Positions 28,290 to 38,148 are shown, numbered from the stretch's first letter. The stretch: 64,000 nt of DNA from Luteimonas abyssi (GCF_001482195.1 NZ_KQ759763.1:3474024-3538023), one strand, 5' to 3'. The notes: a model not told the origin generated them from the letters alone. Numbers and translations: made by a program.

Positions 28290-28979
28290 ATGAATACGCC
28301 CGATGCCAATGCCGTGGAGTTCCCCACCGTCGGCGCCACGCTCACCCTGCCCGGCCCTGCCGGCGCGCTGGAAGTGGCAGTCGATCCGCCCGACGACGAC
28401 GTGCCCGCCCGCCCCTTGATCGCGGTGATCTGCCATCCCCTGCCCACCGAGGGCGGCACCATGCACAACAAGGTGGTGACCATGGCCGCGCGTTCGCTGC
28501 GCGAGCTGGGCGCCACCGCGGTGCGCTTCAACTTCCGTGGCACCGGCGCGTCGGAAGGCGAGTTCGACCAGGGCGAGGGCGAGCTGGACGACCTGCGCGC
28601 CGTGGTGGCCTGGGTCCGCGCGCAACGACCCGACGCCACGGTGTGGCTGGCCGGTTTCAGTTTCGGCGCCTACGTCAGCCTGCGCGCCGCGGCCGAGCTG
28701 GCGCCCGGCATGCTGATCTCGATCGCGCCGCCGGCCGGCCGCTGGGATTTCGATGCGATCGAATTGCCGACCTGTCCCTGGCTGGTCATCCAGGGCGAGG
28801 CCGACGAAATCGTGTCGCCGCAGGCGGTCTACGACTTCCTGGAAACGCGTGAAGCCGACGTGGAACTGGTCCGGATGCCCGACACCAGCCACTTCTTCCA
28901 CCGCAAGCTGATGGACCTGCGCGGCGCGATCAAGCACGGCGTGCGCGACCACCTGCCGCCGGAAACGCCTGCGGCATGA
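28290..28979 (+). CDS. Alpha/beta hydrolase
   Basis: 229 residues, cytoplasmic. The nucleophile elbow is GFSFGAYVS with the catalytic Ser. The acid is likely the Asp in GEADEIVSPQ and the His is in PDTSHFFHRKL. An oxyanion-type loop, CHPLPTEGGTMHNKVV, is characteristic of the small COG2945-like hydrolase group. The substrate is unknown. The ATG at 28290 was chosen; an upstream GTG would add a His-rich stretch. zapE follows 91 bases downstream. Confidence 0.85.
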   Translation: MNTPDANAVEFPTVGATLTLPGPAGALEVAVDPPDDDVPARPLIAVICHPLPTEGGTMHNKVVTMAARSLRELGATAVRFNFRGTGASEGEFDQGEGELDDLRAVVAWVRAQRPDATVWLAGFSFGAYVSLRAAAELAPGMLISIAPPAGRWDFDAIELPTCPWLVIQGEADEIVSPQAVYDFLETREADVELVRMPDTSHFFHRKLMDLRGAIKHGVRDHLPPETPAA

Positions 28980-29070
28980 CCCGTCATGCAGGAGCGCCGC
29001 GCACCCCGCGGCCGCACGTCCGCACCGTGACCCGTGGACGCACCCTCGTCGCCGTCGTCCGTCGCACCCG

Positions 29071-30459
29071 ATGAGCGCGCCCACCCCGTCGCAACGCTAC
29101 GAGGCCGGCATCGCCGACGGCACGCTGCAGGAAGATCCTGCGCAGCGCGCGGTCCTGCCCGAGCTCGACCGCCTGCATGCCGCCCTGTGCACGCCGCCAC
29201 CGAAAGCCGGGGCGATCCGTCGCCTGTTCGGCGGGACGACGCCGGAATCGATTCCCGGTCTCTACCTGTGGGGGGGCGTCGGCCGCGGCAAGACGTTCCT
29301 GATCGACCTGTTCGCCGACGGCCTGCCCCTCGAAGAGCTCCGCACCGCAGCTGCGCCCGGCGTCCCTCTCCCGCCTGGCGGGAGAGGGGGGGACCGTTCG
29401 CAACGCGAACGGTGGGGTGAGGGCGAAGGAGTCTCGGATACCGCGTCGTCTGCAGCTACGGAATCGTCTGCGGCCACGGAAAACATGCCGCAAGCCGGAG
29501 CGCCCTCATCCGCCCCTTCGGGGCACCTTCTCCCGCATGCGGGAGAAGGCACATCGTCGGACGACGCTCCGGGAGCGTCGTCCGGGCGGCCATCCGGCCT
29601 GCCCACACCCGACCCCGCGCTGGGTCGCAAGCGCCGCACCCATTTCCACCGCTTCATGCGCGTTGTGCACGAGGGGCTGCGCGCCCACAGCGGCGAGCGC
29701 GACCCGCTGGCCGCGGTGGTCCGCGACTGGCATGCGCGCGATCTGCGCGTGCTGGTGCTCGACGAGTTCTTCGTCACCGACATCGGTGACGCGATGCTGC
29801 TGGCGCGTCTGCTCGACCGCATGTTCGCCGAAGGCATCGTGCTGGTGACCACCTCGAACATCGAGCCGTCCGGGCTGTATCGCGACGGCCTGCAGCGCGC
29901 GCGCTTTCTGCCGGCGATCGACCTGCTCGAACGCCACTGCCATGTGCGCGAGATGGTCAGCGATACCGACTACCGGCTGCGTGCGCTCACTCGGTCGCCG
30001 GTGTACCGCACTCCGCTCGACGCCGAATCCGACGCGTGGCTGGAGACGCGCTGGCGCGCCCTGGGCGGCGGCACGCGCCATCGCGATTGCGGCATCGTCG
30101 TCGACGGACGCCGCATCCCGGTGCGCGCCCGCGACACCGGCATGGTGTGGTTCGACTTCGATGCGATCTGCGAGGGCCCGCGCGGTGCCGCCGACTACAT
30201 CGACGTCGCGCGCGAATTCCAGAGCGTCCTGGTCGGCGGCGTGCCGGTTCTCGACGCCACTCGCGACGACGCCGCCCGGCGCTTCGTCACCCTGGTCGAC
30301 GAGCTCTACGACCGCCACGTCAACCTGGTCTGCACCGCCGCCGCCGAACCGCCGTCGCTCTACAGCGGCGAGCGGCTGGCCGCGACCTTCGAGCGCACCG
30401 CCTCGCGCCTGATCGAGATGCGCAACGAGGAGTACCTGGGCCGGCCGCACCGGCCCTGA
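29071..30459 (+). CDS. zapE: Cell division AFG1-like ATPase ZapE carrying a repeat-derived insertion
   Basis: 462 residues; usual ZapE is about 360-375. Walker A GGVGRGKTF lies at about 68-76, Walker B VLVLDEFFVTDIGDA near 228-242, and the conserved HFHRFMRVVH starts at 191. In normal relatives the last motif follows Walker A by roughly 20-30 residues. Here about 95 extra residues (88-185) rich in Gly, Ser, Ala and Pro are inserted. The DNA of that segment (29364-29549) is built of palindromic intergenic-type repeats also found between nrdA and nrdB. The frame stays open and both flanks are intact, so the protein may be functional. ZapE acts on the Z-ring at the inner membrane. Confidence 0.92.
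   Translation: MSAPTPSQRYEAGIADGTLQEDPAQRAVLPELDRLHAALCTPPPKAGAIRRLFGGTTPESIPGLYLWGGVGRGKTFLIDLFADGLPLEELRTAAAPGVPLPPGGRGGDRSQRERWGEGEGVSDTASSAATESSAATENMPQAGAPSSAPSGHLLPHAGEGTSSDDAPGASSGRPSGLPTPDPALGRKRRTHFHRFMRVVHEGLRAHSGERDPLAAVVRDWHARDLRVLVLDEFFVTDIGDAMLLARLLDRMFAEGIVLVTTSNIEPSGLYRDGLQRARFLPAIDLLERHCHVREMVSDTDYRLRALTRSPVYRTPLDAESDAWLETRWRALGGGTRHRDCGIVVDGRRIPVRARDTGMVWFDFDAICEGPRGAADYIDVAREFQSVLVGGVPVLDATRDDAARRFVTLVDELYDRHVNLVCTAAAEPPSLYSGERLAATFERTASRLIEMRNEEYLGRPHRP
29364..29549 (+). repeat. Composite palindromic repeat inside zapE
   Basis: A 25-base palindrome at 29364-29388 (CCCTCTCCCGCC, one base, then its complement) is followed by GGTGGGGTGAGGGCG near 29411-29425. After about 75 bases come CGCCCTCATCCG, the hairpin GCCCC-TTC-GGGGC at 29512-29524 and a perfect 24-base palindrome at 29526-29549. 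It has the same order of blocks as the repeat at 41151-41251, in reverse orientation. Confidence 0.88.
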
Positions 30460-30468
30460 TCCCGATCC

Positions 30469-30489
30469 GACATTCCGCCATGGAATGTC
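30469..30489 (+). terminator. Hairpin after zapE
   Basis: GACATTCC-GCCAT-GGAATGTC gives an 8-base-pair stem ten bases past the zapE stop. A T6 run (30507-30512) comes 17 bases later, so the arrangement is not a classic terminator. It may instead be an operator for the TonB receptor gene downstream. Confidence 0.4.
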
Positions 30490-30569
30490 GTCAGTCCGAA
30501 TCACCATTTTTTAACCATTGTGTGCCGTGGCTCACTCGCCTGCCCGTTCATTTTTTGCGGTGCAGCACG

Positions 30570-33203
30570 ATGCCCCAGCGTTCCCTCGTCGCCCTGGCCG
30601 TTCTCGCGGCGCTCGGCGCTCCCGTCTCCGGCTTGGCCCAGACGCCCGCCGGCGATGAGGCCCGGACCCTCAATACCGTCACCGTCACCGGCTCCAACAT
30701 CCGTCGCGCCGAGGCCGAGGGCGGCAACCCCGTCCAGGTGATCAGCCGCGAGATCCTCGAAACGTCCGGCAAGGTCACCGTCGCCGACGCGCTGCGCGGC
30801 ATCTCCGCCAACACCGGCAACGCCGCCAACGAGACCAGCAACAGCGGCTGGGCCTCGGGTTCGGCCGGTATCGGCCTGCGCGGGCTGTCGCAGAAGAACA
30901 CGCTGGTGCTGCTCAACGGTCGCCGCGTCGCCAACTACGGATTCCCGGCCAACGGCCTGTCGGACACCTTCGTCGATCTGAACGCGTTGCCGCTGGTGGC
31001 GGTGGAGCGGATCGAAGTGCTCAAGGACGGCGCCTCTGCGGTGTACGGCTCCGACGCCATCGCCGGCGTGGTCAACATCATCACCCGCCGCGATTACCAG
31101 GGCTTCGAGGTCGGGGCCAGCCACGGCAGTTCCGACGAAGGCGGGCTGGACACCAGCCGCGCCCACGTCGTCGGCGGCGTCGGCGATCTCGACGCCGACG
31201 GCTTCAACCTGGTGTTCGCGCTGGAGGCCTACCAGCGCAACCGGCTCGACCAGGATCAGCGCGACCTCACCCGTTCCGGCATCTACGAGGGCCTGCCCGG
31301 CGGCCGCTGGAACGGCTGGAGCGCCCGCGGCGCACGCTTCCTCGTCGACGGCACCTCGGTGCCGCTGCTCGACGATGCCGGCAACTGCCCGGACGGCATG
31401 GCGCTGGTTCCGAGCGCGCCGATCGACGGTCTGCCCGGCGACACCTGCGCGATCAACCTCGCGCCGTACACCACGCTGATTCCCTCCACCGAGCGCTACC
31501 AGGGCTTCCTGGGCGCCACGGTCAAGCTCACCGAAAACACCGAGCTGTTCGGCGAGGCGCGCCTGAGCCGTATCCACAGCGCGTCGATCTTCGGCTCCAG
31601 TCCCTACTTCACCCTGGAAGGCGGGCGCTTCGCGCTGAATCCCAACAGCGGGCTGGCCGAGCCGGTGTCGAACCTGCTGCCGGCCGGAAATCCCTACAAC
31701 CCGTACGGCGTCGATGTCCCGCTGGAATACACGTTCTTCGACCTCGGGCAGTCGCTCAAGACCAACCGCTCCGAAGCGTTCCGCATCCTCGGCGGCGCAC
31801 GCGGCCGCGGCGAACGCTTCGATTGGGAGCTGGCCACGTTCTTCGCCCGCAGCAGCGAGGAAGAAACGGTCTCGGCCGGCTTCGCCAACCGCTGGACGCT
31901 GGCCGATGCGCTGGCCGACGGCAGTCTGAACCTGCATGCGCCTGGCGAGACCCCGCAGGCGGTGCTCGACGCGATCCGCCTGGGCACGGTACGCCGGGCC
32001 GATTCCAGCCTGCACGGGATCGACTTCAAGCTCACCGGTGACCTGTTCGAGCTGCCCGCCGGCCCGGTCGGCTTCGCCGCCGGCGTCGAGGCGCGCCACG
32101 AGTCGCTGGTCTCGCGCAATCCCTGGCAGATCGATGCCGGCCTGCAGATCCGCCCGGCGATCGCCGCGGTGGACGGCGACCGCGACGTGGCCGCGGTGTA
32201 CGCGGAATTCAACGTGCCGATCGTCGAGCGCCTGGAACTGCAGCTGGCCGGCCGCGGCGACCGCTACAGCGACTTCGGCAGCGCGTTCTCGCCCAAGGCC
32301 GGGCTGCGCTGGCAGGCGCTGGACACGCTGCTGGTGCGTGCGTCGGCGTCGCGCGGGTTCCGTGCGCCCTCGCTGTCGGAGAACTCGGCCTCGACCAACA
32401 TTTCCTACGGCTCGGTCATCGACCCCTACGACCCGGATGTTCCCGGCTCCCAGCAGAGCCCCACCTTCTTCACCCTCGGCAACGCCGATCTCGATCCCGA
32501 ACGCACCCGCAGCTACAACCTGGGCGTGGTGCTGTCGCCGTGGGCCGACACCAGCCTGTCGGTGGACTGGTACCGGATCGAGCTCGACAACCTGATCGGC
32601 ACCAACAACACCGCCACGCTCGTGCGGGAAAACGACCCCACCGTGGTCATCCGCAACGACCGCGGCACGCTGGTGGCGATCAACAACCGCTACCAGAATC
32701 TCAGCGAACTCACGACGTCGGGGCTGGACGTGGAACTCGGCCAGCGCTGGCGGACCGCCACGCTGGGCGACTTCGACCTCTCCAGCGTGTTCACCCACGT
32801 GCTCGAGTACCGGCGCCCGACCACGGTCGGCGGCCTGCTGGTGGACTATGCCGGCAGCAACCTCGGCCCCTCGCTGCCACGCAACAAGGCCACCACCCGG
32901 CTGGGCTGGACGATCGGCGATATCGAGACCGCGCTGACCTGGTACCGCACCGGCGGCTACGACCAGCGCGCGAGCACCGCGGCGAGCGCGGTGCAATCGC
33001 GCGTGGACAGCCACGACCAGTTCGACCTCTACCTGGGCTGGTCCGGCATCGAACGCCTGACCCTGTACGCCAAGGTCGACAACGTGCTCGACGAGACCCC
33101 CCCGCACGATGCGTCGTTCCCGGGCGTGCGCGCACCGTACGACTTCACCCAGTACGACCTGCGCGGCCGCTACGTCCAGGTCGGCTTCGACTACCGCTTC
33201 TGA
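30570..33203 (+). CDS. TonB-dependent outer-membrane receptor
   Basis: 877 residues. The signal peptide ends at SGLAQ. The plug domain opens with NTVTVTGSNIRR and contains LVLLNGRRVANYG, VERIEVLKDGASAVYGSDAI and AGVVNIITRR. The barrel ends with the aromatic GFDYRF. This belongs to the large Xanthomonad receptors often used for peptides or carbohydrates rather than iron. The ATG at 30570 is preceded by a modest Shine-Dalgarno region. The M14 peptidase gene follows 79 bases later, so uptake of oligopeptides is a reasonable inference. Confidence 0.92.
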   Translation: MPQRSLVALAVLAALGAPVSGLAQTPAGDEARTLNTVTVTGSNIRRAEAEGGNPVQVISREILETSGKVTVADALRGISANTGNAANETSNSGWASGSAGIGLRGLSQKNTLVLLNGRRVANYGFPANGLSDTFVDLNALPLVAVERIEVLKDGASAVYGSDAIAGVVNIITRRDYQGFEVGASHGSSDEGGLDTSRAHVVGGVGDLDADGFNLVFALEAYQRNRLDQDQRDLTRSGIYEGLPGGRWNGWSARGARFLVDGTSVPLLDDAGNCPDGMALVPSAPIDGLPGDTCAINLAPYTTLIPSTERYQGFLGATVKLTENTELFGEARLSRIHSASIFGSSPYFTLEGGRFALNPNSGLAEPVSNLLPAGNPYNPYGVDVPLEYTFFDLGQSLKTNRSEAFRILGGARGRGERFDWELATFFARSSEEETVSAGFANRWTLADALADGSLNLHAPGETPQAVLDAIRLGTVRRADSSLHGIDFKLTGDLFELPAGPVGFAAGVEARHESLVSRNPWQIDAGLQIRPAIAAVDGDRDVAAVYAEFNVPIVERLELQLAGRGDRYSDFGSAFSPKAGLRWQALDTLLVRASASRGFRAPSLSENSASTNISYGSVIDPYDPDVPGSQQSPTFFTLGNADLDPERTRSYNLGVVLSPWADTSLSVDWYRIELDNLIGTNNTATLVRENDPTVVIRNDRGTLVAINNRYQNLSELTTSGLDVELGQRWRTATLGDFDLSSVFTHVLEYRRPTTVGGLLVDYAGSNLGPSLPRNKATTRLGWTIGDIETALTWYRTGGYDQRASTAASAVQSRVDSHDQFDLYLGWSGIERLTLYAKVDNVLDETPPHDASFPGVRAPYDFTQYDLRGRYVQVGFDYRF

Positions 33204-33282
33204 GCCACCGCCGCCGGCGGCGGTCCGACCCGGCACGTCGTGCCGTGCCGGGCCGCGGGCCGGCCACCACACAGGTCACGCA

Positions 33283-36021
33283 ATGCCCACGTCGTTTCGT
33301 TCGCTGCTCGGTTCACTGCTTCGTCCGTCGTCGCGCCCGTCTCCCGGGTCGCGGACCGGCCGCTCGACCGCACCGCGGTTGCCGGCCCGATCGCACCCGG
33401 GCGGGACGGCGCGTGCCCCACGGCTGCTGCGCGCATTCGCCGCGCTGTGCCTGTGTGCGCTGCCCGCGGTGTCGGTCGCCCAGACCGCGTACTACTTTCC
33501 CGACGTCGATCCGGCCACGCTCGATCCAGCCATCCCCACGCCGGAGCAGTTCCTCGGCTATCCGATCGGCAGCCACTACACGCGCCACGACCGCATCGCC
33601 GACTATCTGCGCGAACTCGCGCGGCTATCCGATCGCGTGCACGTCGACGAGATCGGACGCAGCTACGAAGAGCGTCCGCTGCTGACCGTGCTGATCACGT
33701 CGCCGGCCAATCATGCGCGCCGCGAGCAGCTGCGTACGGCCCACGCGACCCTGGCCGATCCGGATGCGCCCGCCGTCGATCCGGCGCAGGTGCCGGTGGT
33801 GGTCGGCCTGTACTACAGCGTGCACGGCAACGAGACCTCCAGCGGCGAGGCGATGCTGCTGACCGCCTACGCCCTGGCCGCCAGCCGCGACCCGGAGACG
33901 CTGGACTGGCTCGATCGCGCCATCGTGCTGATCGATCCGGCACAGAACCCCGACGGCCGCGACCGCGCGGCCAACTGGCACAACGCGTGGGCCTCCAACC
34001 CGCCGGTGGCCGATCCGCTCGACAAGGAGCATGTCGAGCCGTTTCCGCGCGGCCGCTTCAACCACTACTTCACCGACCTCAACCGCGACTGGCTCGCAGC
34101 GACCCAGCGCGAGACGCGGGCGAAGCTCGACGTATTCCACCAGTGGTTGCCCAACATCCAGATCGATTTCCACGAGATGGGGTCGGGCAGCACCTATTAC
34201 TTCGAGCCCTCGCCGTCGAGCATGCACAGCCCGCTGCTGCCGCAGGCGTCCTACGACTTCAACGTGGTGCTGGCGCGCTACCACGCACGGGCGCTGGACG
34301 AGCTCGGATCGCTCTACTACACCCGCGAGAACTTCGACAATTTCTCCCCGGTCTACGGCTCCACCTATCCCGACTTCCACGGCGGCGTCGGGGTCACCGT
34401 CGAGCAGGCCAGCTCGCGCGGCCTGGTCCAGGACACCCCGAACGGCCCGCTCGAGTTCCGCTTCACCATCCGCAACCAGCTGGCGATCGGCCTGGCCTCG
34501 ATCCGCGGCGCGGTCGCCGAACACGCCGACCTGTTCGCATTGCAGAAGGACTTCTTCCGCTCCGCGCGCGAGCAGGGCCGCCGCCATCGGCATGCCGCCT
34601 ACGTGTTCGGCGATCCGCACGACGCCGACCTGAGCCGGCGCCTGCTCGATCTGCTGCTGGTCCACCGGATCCGGGTGCATGCGCTGGACGCACCGGTCAC
34701 CGTCGACGGCGAGACCTTCGCCCCCGGTAGCGCCTGGGTCGTCCCGGCCGCGCAGCCGCAGTTCCGCCTGGTGCATTCGATCTTCGAGGAAACGCCCGAG
34801 ACCGGCGGCGGCGTCTACGGCAGCACGTCGTACGCGGTCGCCCATGCCTACGGCCTGCGCAACGTGCGCCTGCGCCGCGCGCCCCGGCTGGGCGCCGCGG
34901 TGACCGCCTTGCCGCCGGCGGCCGCCGGCGTGACCGGCGGGACGGCCGGCTACGCCTACGCCGTCGACTGGCGCGACCTCGGCGCACAACGGATGCTGGC
35001 GTCGCTGCTGCGCGACGACGTGCGGGTACGGACCGCGTTCTCGCCCTTCACCGCGCGCACTGCCGATGGCGAGACCGCCTTCGGCCACGGCACCCTGGTG
35101 GTGCCGGTGGCCGGGCAGGCGCAGGATCCGGCCGCGCTGTACACGTTGCTGGACAGCGCCGCACGCGATGCGGGCGTGCGGGTGCACGCACTGTCGACCG
35201 GGCAGAGCCTGGCCGGAATCGACCTGGGCAGCGACGGCATCCGCCCGCTGCGCGCACCGCGCATCGCGCTGGTCGTGGGCGAGGGCGTCAACGCGCCCGA
35301 GATCGGTTCGACCTGGTTCGCATTGAGCCAGCGCCTGCAGTGGCCGGCCACCCGGCTCGATCCCGCGCAGATCGGCCGCGTGCCGCTGCGCGACTACACC
35401 TCGCTGGTGCTGGCCGGCGGGCGCTACGACTGGGACGACGCCACCGTCGCCACGCTGAAGCGCTGGATCGAGGAAGGCGGCTCGTTGGTGGCGTTCGGCA
35501 GCGCGGCGCGCTGGGCCCGCGATCGCGGTCTGCTCGGCCCGACGGCCGCGCCGGCAACGGCCGATGCCGGCGCGCACCCCGAAGGCCCGGCCGGCGAAGG
35601 GCGGTCCGATGGACATCCGCGCCTGGACTTCGGCACCCGCCGCGACGTGCTCGCCGAAGCGCGCAGCGCCGGCAACCTGGTCTCGGCCGATGCCGACATC
35701 ACCCATCCGCTGGCCTTCGGCGTGCCGCGCCGTCGGATCTTCGTCAACAAGGAAACCGACATCGCCCTCCCGGCGCTGCCGGACCCCTTCGCCAACGTGG
35801 TGCGCATCGACGATGCGCCGCTGGTCAACGGCTACCTCGGCGCGGATCTGCGGGCGCGCCTGGCCGGCGCCCTCTGGGCCCAGGTCGCCCGGGTGGGCGA
35901 AGGCAACGTGGTCCTGTTCGCCGACGACCCCGCCCATCGCAAGTACTGGCTGGGCACCGAGCGCATGCTGGTCAACGCGCTGTTCTTCGCCGACCACCTG
36001 GCACCCGCGCCGCGGCCTTAG
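33283..36021 (+). CDS. Secreted M14-family zinc carboxypeptidase with C-terminal GATase-like domain
   Basis: 912 residues. After a long Arg/Pro-rich n-region (about 48 residues), the hydrophobic core FAALCLCALPAVSVAQ predicts export. The M14 domain has the zinc motif YYSVHGNETSSGE near residue 180 and a further His in DFHEMGSGSTYYF. AQNPDGRDRA and FTDLNRDW are also characteristic. The last third (from about 665) resembles a class I amidotransferase-like fold (IALVVGEGV, YTSLVLAGGRYDWDD), commonly attached to this peptidase subgroup. It probably trims peptides in the periplasm before or after uptake by the adjacent receptor. The start may be later than this ATG. Confidence 0.88.
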   Translation: MPTSFRSLLGSLLRPSSRPSPGSRTGRSTAPRLPARSHPGGTARAPRLLRAFAALCLCALPAVSVAQTAYYFPDVDPATLDPAIPTPEQFLGYPIGSHYTRHDRIADYLRELARLSDRVHVDEIGRSYEERPLLTVLITSPANHARREQLRTAHATLADPDAPAVDPAQVPVVVGLYYSVHGNETSSGEAMLLTAYALAASRDPETLDWLDRAIVLIDPAQNPDGRDRAANWHNAWASNPPVADPLDKEHVEPFPRGRFNHYFTDLNRDWLAATQRETRAKLDVFHQWLPNIQIDFHEMGSGSTYYFEPSPSSMHSPLLPQASYDFNVVLARYHARALDELGSLYYTRENFDNFSPVYGSTYPDFHGGVGVTVEQASSRGLVQDTPNGPLEFRFTIRNQLAIGLASIRGAVAEHADLFALQKDFFRSAREQGRRHRHAAYVFGDPHDADLSRRLLDLLLVHRIRVHALDAPVTVDGETFAPGSAWVVPAAQPQFRLVHSIFEETPETGGGVYGSTSYAVAHAYGLRNVRLRRAPRLGAAVTALPPAAAGVTGGTAGYAYAVDWRDLGAQRMLASLLRDDVRVRTAFSPFTARTADGETAFGHGTLVVPVAGQAQDPAALYTLLDSAARDAGVRVHALSTGQSLAGIDLGSDGIRPLRAPRIALVVGEGVNAPEIGSTWFALSQRLQWPATRLDPAQIGRVPLRDYTSLVLAGGRYDWDDATVATLKRWIEEGGSLVAFGSAARWARDRGLLGPTAAPATADAGAHPEGPAGEGRSDGHPRLDFGTRRDVLAEARSAGNLVSADADITHPLAFGVPRRRIFVNKETDIALPALPDPFANVVRIDDAPLVNGYLGADLRARLAGALWAQVARVGEGNVVLFADDPAHRKYWLGTERMLVNALFFADHLAPAPRP

Positions 36022-36266
36022 CGGGTGTCGCACGCACGTGCGAGGCGTCCGCCGCCGCGCCGTGCACGCAGGCGGGCGCTTGCCCGCATCTGGTGCGGTC
36101 GGAGGACAAGGACGGCGGCCGCGCATCGTTCCACCCGCGGCGACACCCGGCGCGCGACACAGTGTTGCCTGCCGCAGGACGGCCGCAGCGGATCGTTGCC
36201 CCACCATCGAGGGATGATCCGCCCCACGCCTCGCCGTCGGCGTACCGCTGTCGGCACGCCGTCGCC

Positions 36267-37304
36267 ATGACCCTGACCCAGCTGCGCAGCTTCCTGACGA
36301 TCGTGGAGTGCGGCCACAACATCACCCTCGCCGCACAGCGGCTGCATGCGACCCAGTCCGGCCTGTCCAAGCAGCTCGCGCAATTGGAATCGGCGCTGGG
36401 TTGCCAGCTGTTCGAGCGTCGCGCCCGCGCGCTCACCGGATTGAGCGATGCCGGCCGGCAGGTGCTGGCGCACGCACGGAGGCTGCTCGCCGAGGCCGAC
36501 AACATCCAGACGCTGGCGGACAACCTGCGCAGCGAGCGCCGCGGACTCCTGCACATCGCCACCACCCACACCCAGGCCCGGCACGCGTTGCCGCCGGCCC
36601 TGCAGGCGATGAAGCGCGACTGGCCCGATGTGGCCGTCCATGTGGTGCCCGGAGAAGACGACGACACCCTTCGCCAGCTCGTCGACGGACGCGCGGACCT
36701 GGTCCTGCTCAGCGGCAGCGGCGCGCCGCCGACCGACCATGTCGCGGTGCCGCTGTATCGCTGGCGCCGCCGCGTGGTGGTCCCGACCGGGCATCGCCTG
36801 GCCGCGCTCGGACGGCCGCTGCGCCTGCGCGACCTGGCCGACCTGCGCCTGGTCAGCTACGCCTCCAGCCGATCGCCGGGGTCGTCGCTGCAACGCGCCT
36901 TCGCCGCCGCGGGGCTGGCGGCCGACATCGCGGTCACCGCCCGCGACGGCGATCTCATCCGCGCCTACACCCGCGCCGGACTCGGCGTGGGCATCGTGGC
37001 GGAGATGGCCCTCGACGCCGACGCCGACCTGGTCGCCCCCCCGCTCGCGCCGGACCTGCTGCCGGCCTGCACCACCTGGCTGCTGCTGCCGCGCGATCGC
37101 GTGCTGCGCGATTTCGGCTTCGCCCTGGTGGCCGCCCTGGCCCCGCAGCATGCGCCACTGGAACTGCGCCGCCTGATCGCCCACGGCGAACCGTTGTCGC
37201 AACCGATCCCGGACTGGCACAGCTGGCGCGCCGCACGCGTGGCCACCGACCGCCGCGGCGTCCGGTCCGCGCCACGTCGGCCCGCCCGCGCCGCCACGAG
37301 GTGA
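36267..37304 (+). CDS. CysB-like LysR-family transcriptional regulator
   Basis: 345 residues. The N-terminal helix-turn-helix covers TLTQLRSFLTIVECGHNITL to RLHATQSGLSKQLAQLE. The effector domain starts with LHIATTHTQARHALPPAL, the motif typical of CysB/Cbl regulators of sulfur assimilation, which sense O-acetylserine or adenosine phosphosulfate. No sulfate genes lie nearby, so targets are elsewhere. The C-terminal 40 residues are Arg-rich. The ATG at 36267 starts the HTH. Upstream, 245 bases after the peptidase gene contain a small GC hairpin near 36029-36042 and no evident gene. Confidence 0.9.
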   Translation: MTLTQLRSFLTIVECGHNITLAAQRLHATQSGLSKQLAQLESALGCQLFERRARALTGLSDAGRQVLAHARRLLAEADNIQTLADNLRSERRGLLHIATTHTQARHALPPALQAMKRDWPDVAVHVVPGEDDDTLRQLVDGRADLVLLSGSGAPPTDHVAVPLYRWRRRVVVPTGHRLAALGRPLRLRDLADLRLVSYASSRSPGSSLQRAFAAAGLAADIAVTARDGDLIRAYTRAGLGVGIVAEMALDADADLVAPPLAPDLLPACTTWLLLPRDRVLRDFGFALVAALAPQHAPLELRRLIAHGEPLSQPIPDWHSWRAARVATDRRGVRSAPRRPARAATR

Positions 37305-37452
37305 CCGGGCTCGAGAGGCAGCCCGCACGCGAGGTCACCCCGCATGACCGGCCGGCGCCGACGCGACGCCCACCGAACGCCGCGGCCACGCTGGCGCCAT
37401 GTTCACTCCCGCACGTCCAGGCTGCGCTTCGATGCGCCCCGGAGAGCCCCCG

Positions 37453-38148
37453 ATGTCCGCTCCGCACCGCCCGGCGTTCTTCGCCCTCATCCCGCTCGCC
37501 GCCTGTGTGCTGGCCGCCTGCGGTCCGCAACAGACGCCCTCGGTGCCGGCCGCGCCGAGCACGCCGGACGCGCCCCGCCCCGCCACCCCGGAACCCGGCG
37601 CCGGTGCACCAGCCGGGGCCGCCGGGGCCGCGCCGCTGCTGGAGGATGCCGCGATCGGCCTGCGGCTGGATCCCGTCCCCGAACTGGCGCCCCGCGACCC
37701 CGGGGCCGGCGACGGCTATCTGGATGGCGGTGGCTGGAACGCGCTCGCCGAATCCGGCGCCCAGGGCCAGACGCTGGGGGCGTTCGTGCTGGCCGGCTCC
37801 GACGACATCACCACCGGCGAACTGCGCATCGGCCGCAGCGATGCGCCCGAGGCGGTCCGCACCTGCCAGGCCGTGCCGCCGGGCGCGGCCGGCCCCGCCG
37901 AGCCGGCGGAGATCGGCGGCGTCGCCTTCAGCCGCTTCCGCGCCGGCGACGCAGGCATGAGCCACTTCCAGACCATCGAGGCTTATCGCGCAGTGCATCG
38001 GGGCCAGTGTGTGGCGATCGACCTGGTGGTGTCGGGCACCCGGCCGGAGGTCTACGACCCGCCGCGCCAGGCCCCGTTCGACACCGAGACCGCATTGGCC
38101 CGGTTGCGCGGGACGCTGCCGGCCCTGCACTGGTCGCAGATGCCCTGA
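37453..38148 (+). CDS. Hypothetical lipoprotein
   Basis: 231 residues. The lipobox VLAAC gives a lipidated Cys near residue 22, followed by a Pro/Ala-rich linker of about 40 residues. The mature domain has two possible disulfide Cys (VRTCQAV, RGQCVAI) and short beta-rich segments such as DLVVSGTRPEVYDPP. I do not recognise the family. It is likely anchored in the outer membrane or periplasm. The ATG at 37453 was chosen because the signal peptide follows directly. It stands between the LysR regulator and nrdA with no operon partner. Confidence 0.72.
   Translation: MSAPHRPAFFALIPLAACVLAACGPQQTPSVPAAPSTPDAPRPATPEPGAGAPAGAAGAAPLLEDAAIGLRLDPVPELAPRDPGAGDGYLDGGGWNALAESGAQGQTLGAFVLAGSDDITTGELRIGRSDAPEAVRTCQAVPPGAAGPAEPAEIGGVAFSRFRAGDAGMSHFQTIEAYRAVHRGQCVAIDLVVSGTRPEVYDPPRQAPFDTETALARLRGTLPALHWSQMP

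Noticed and set aside
29364-29549. Possible CRISPR or tandem repeat array in zapE
   Set aside because: Only paired palindromes with different spacers. There is no regular direct repeat and no cas gene in the window.
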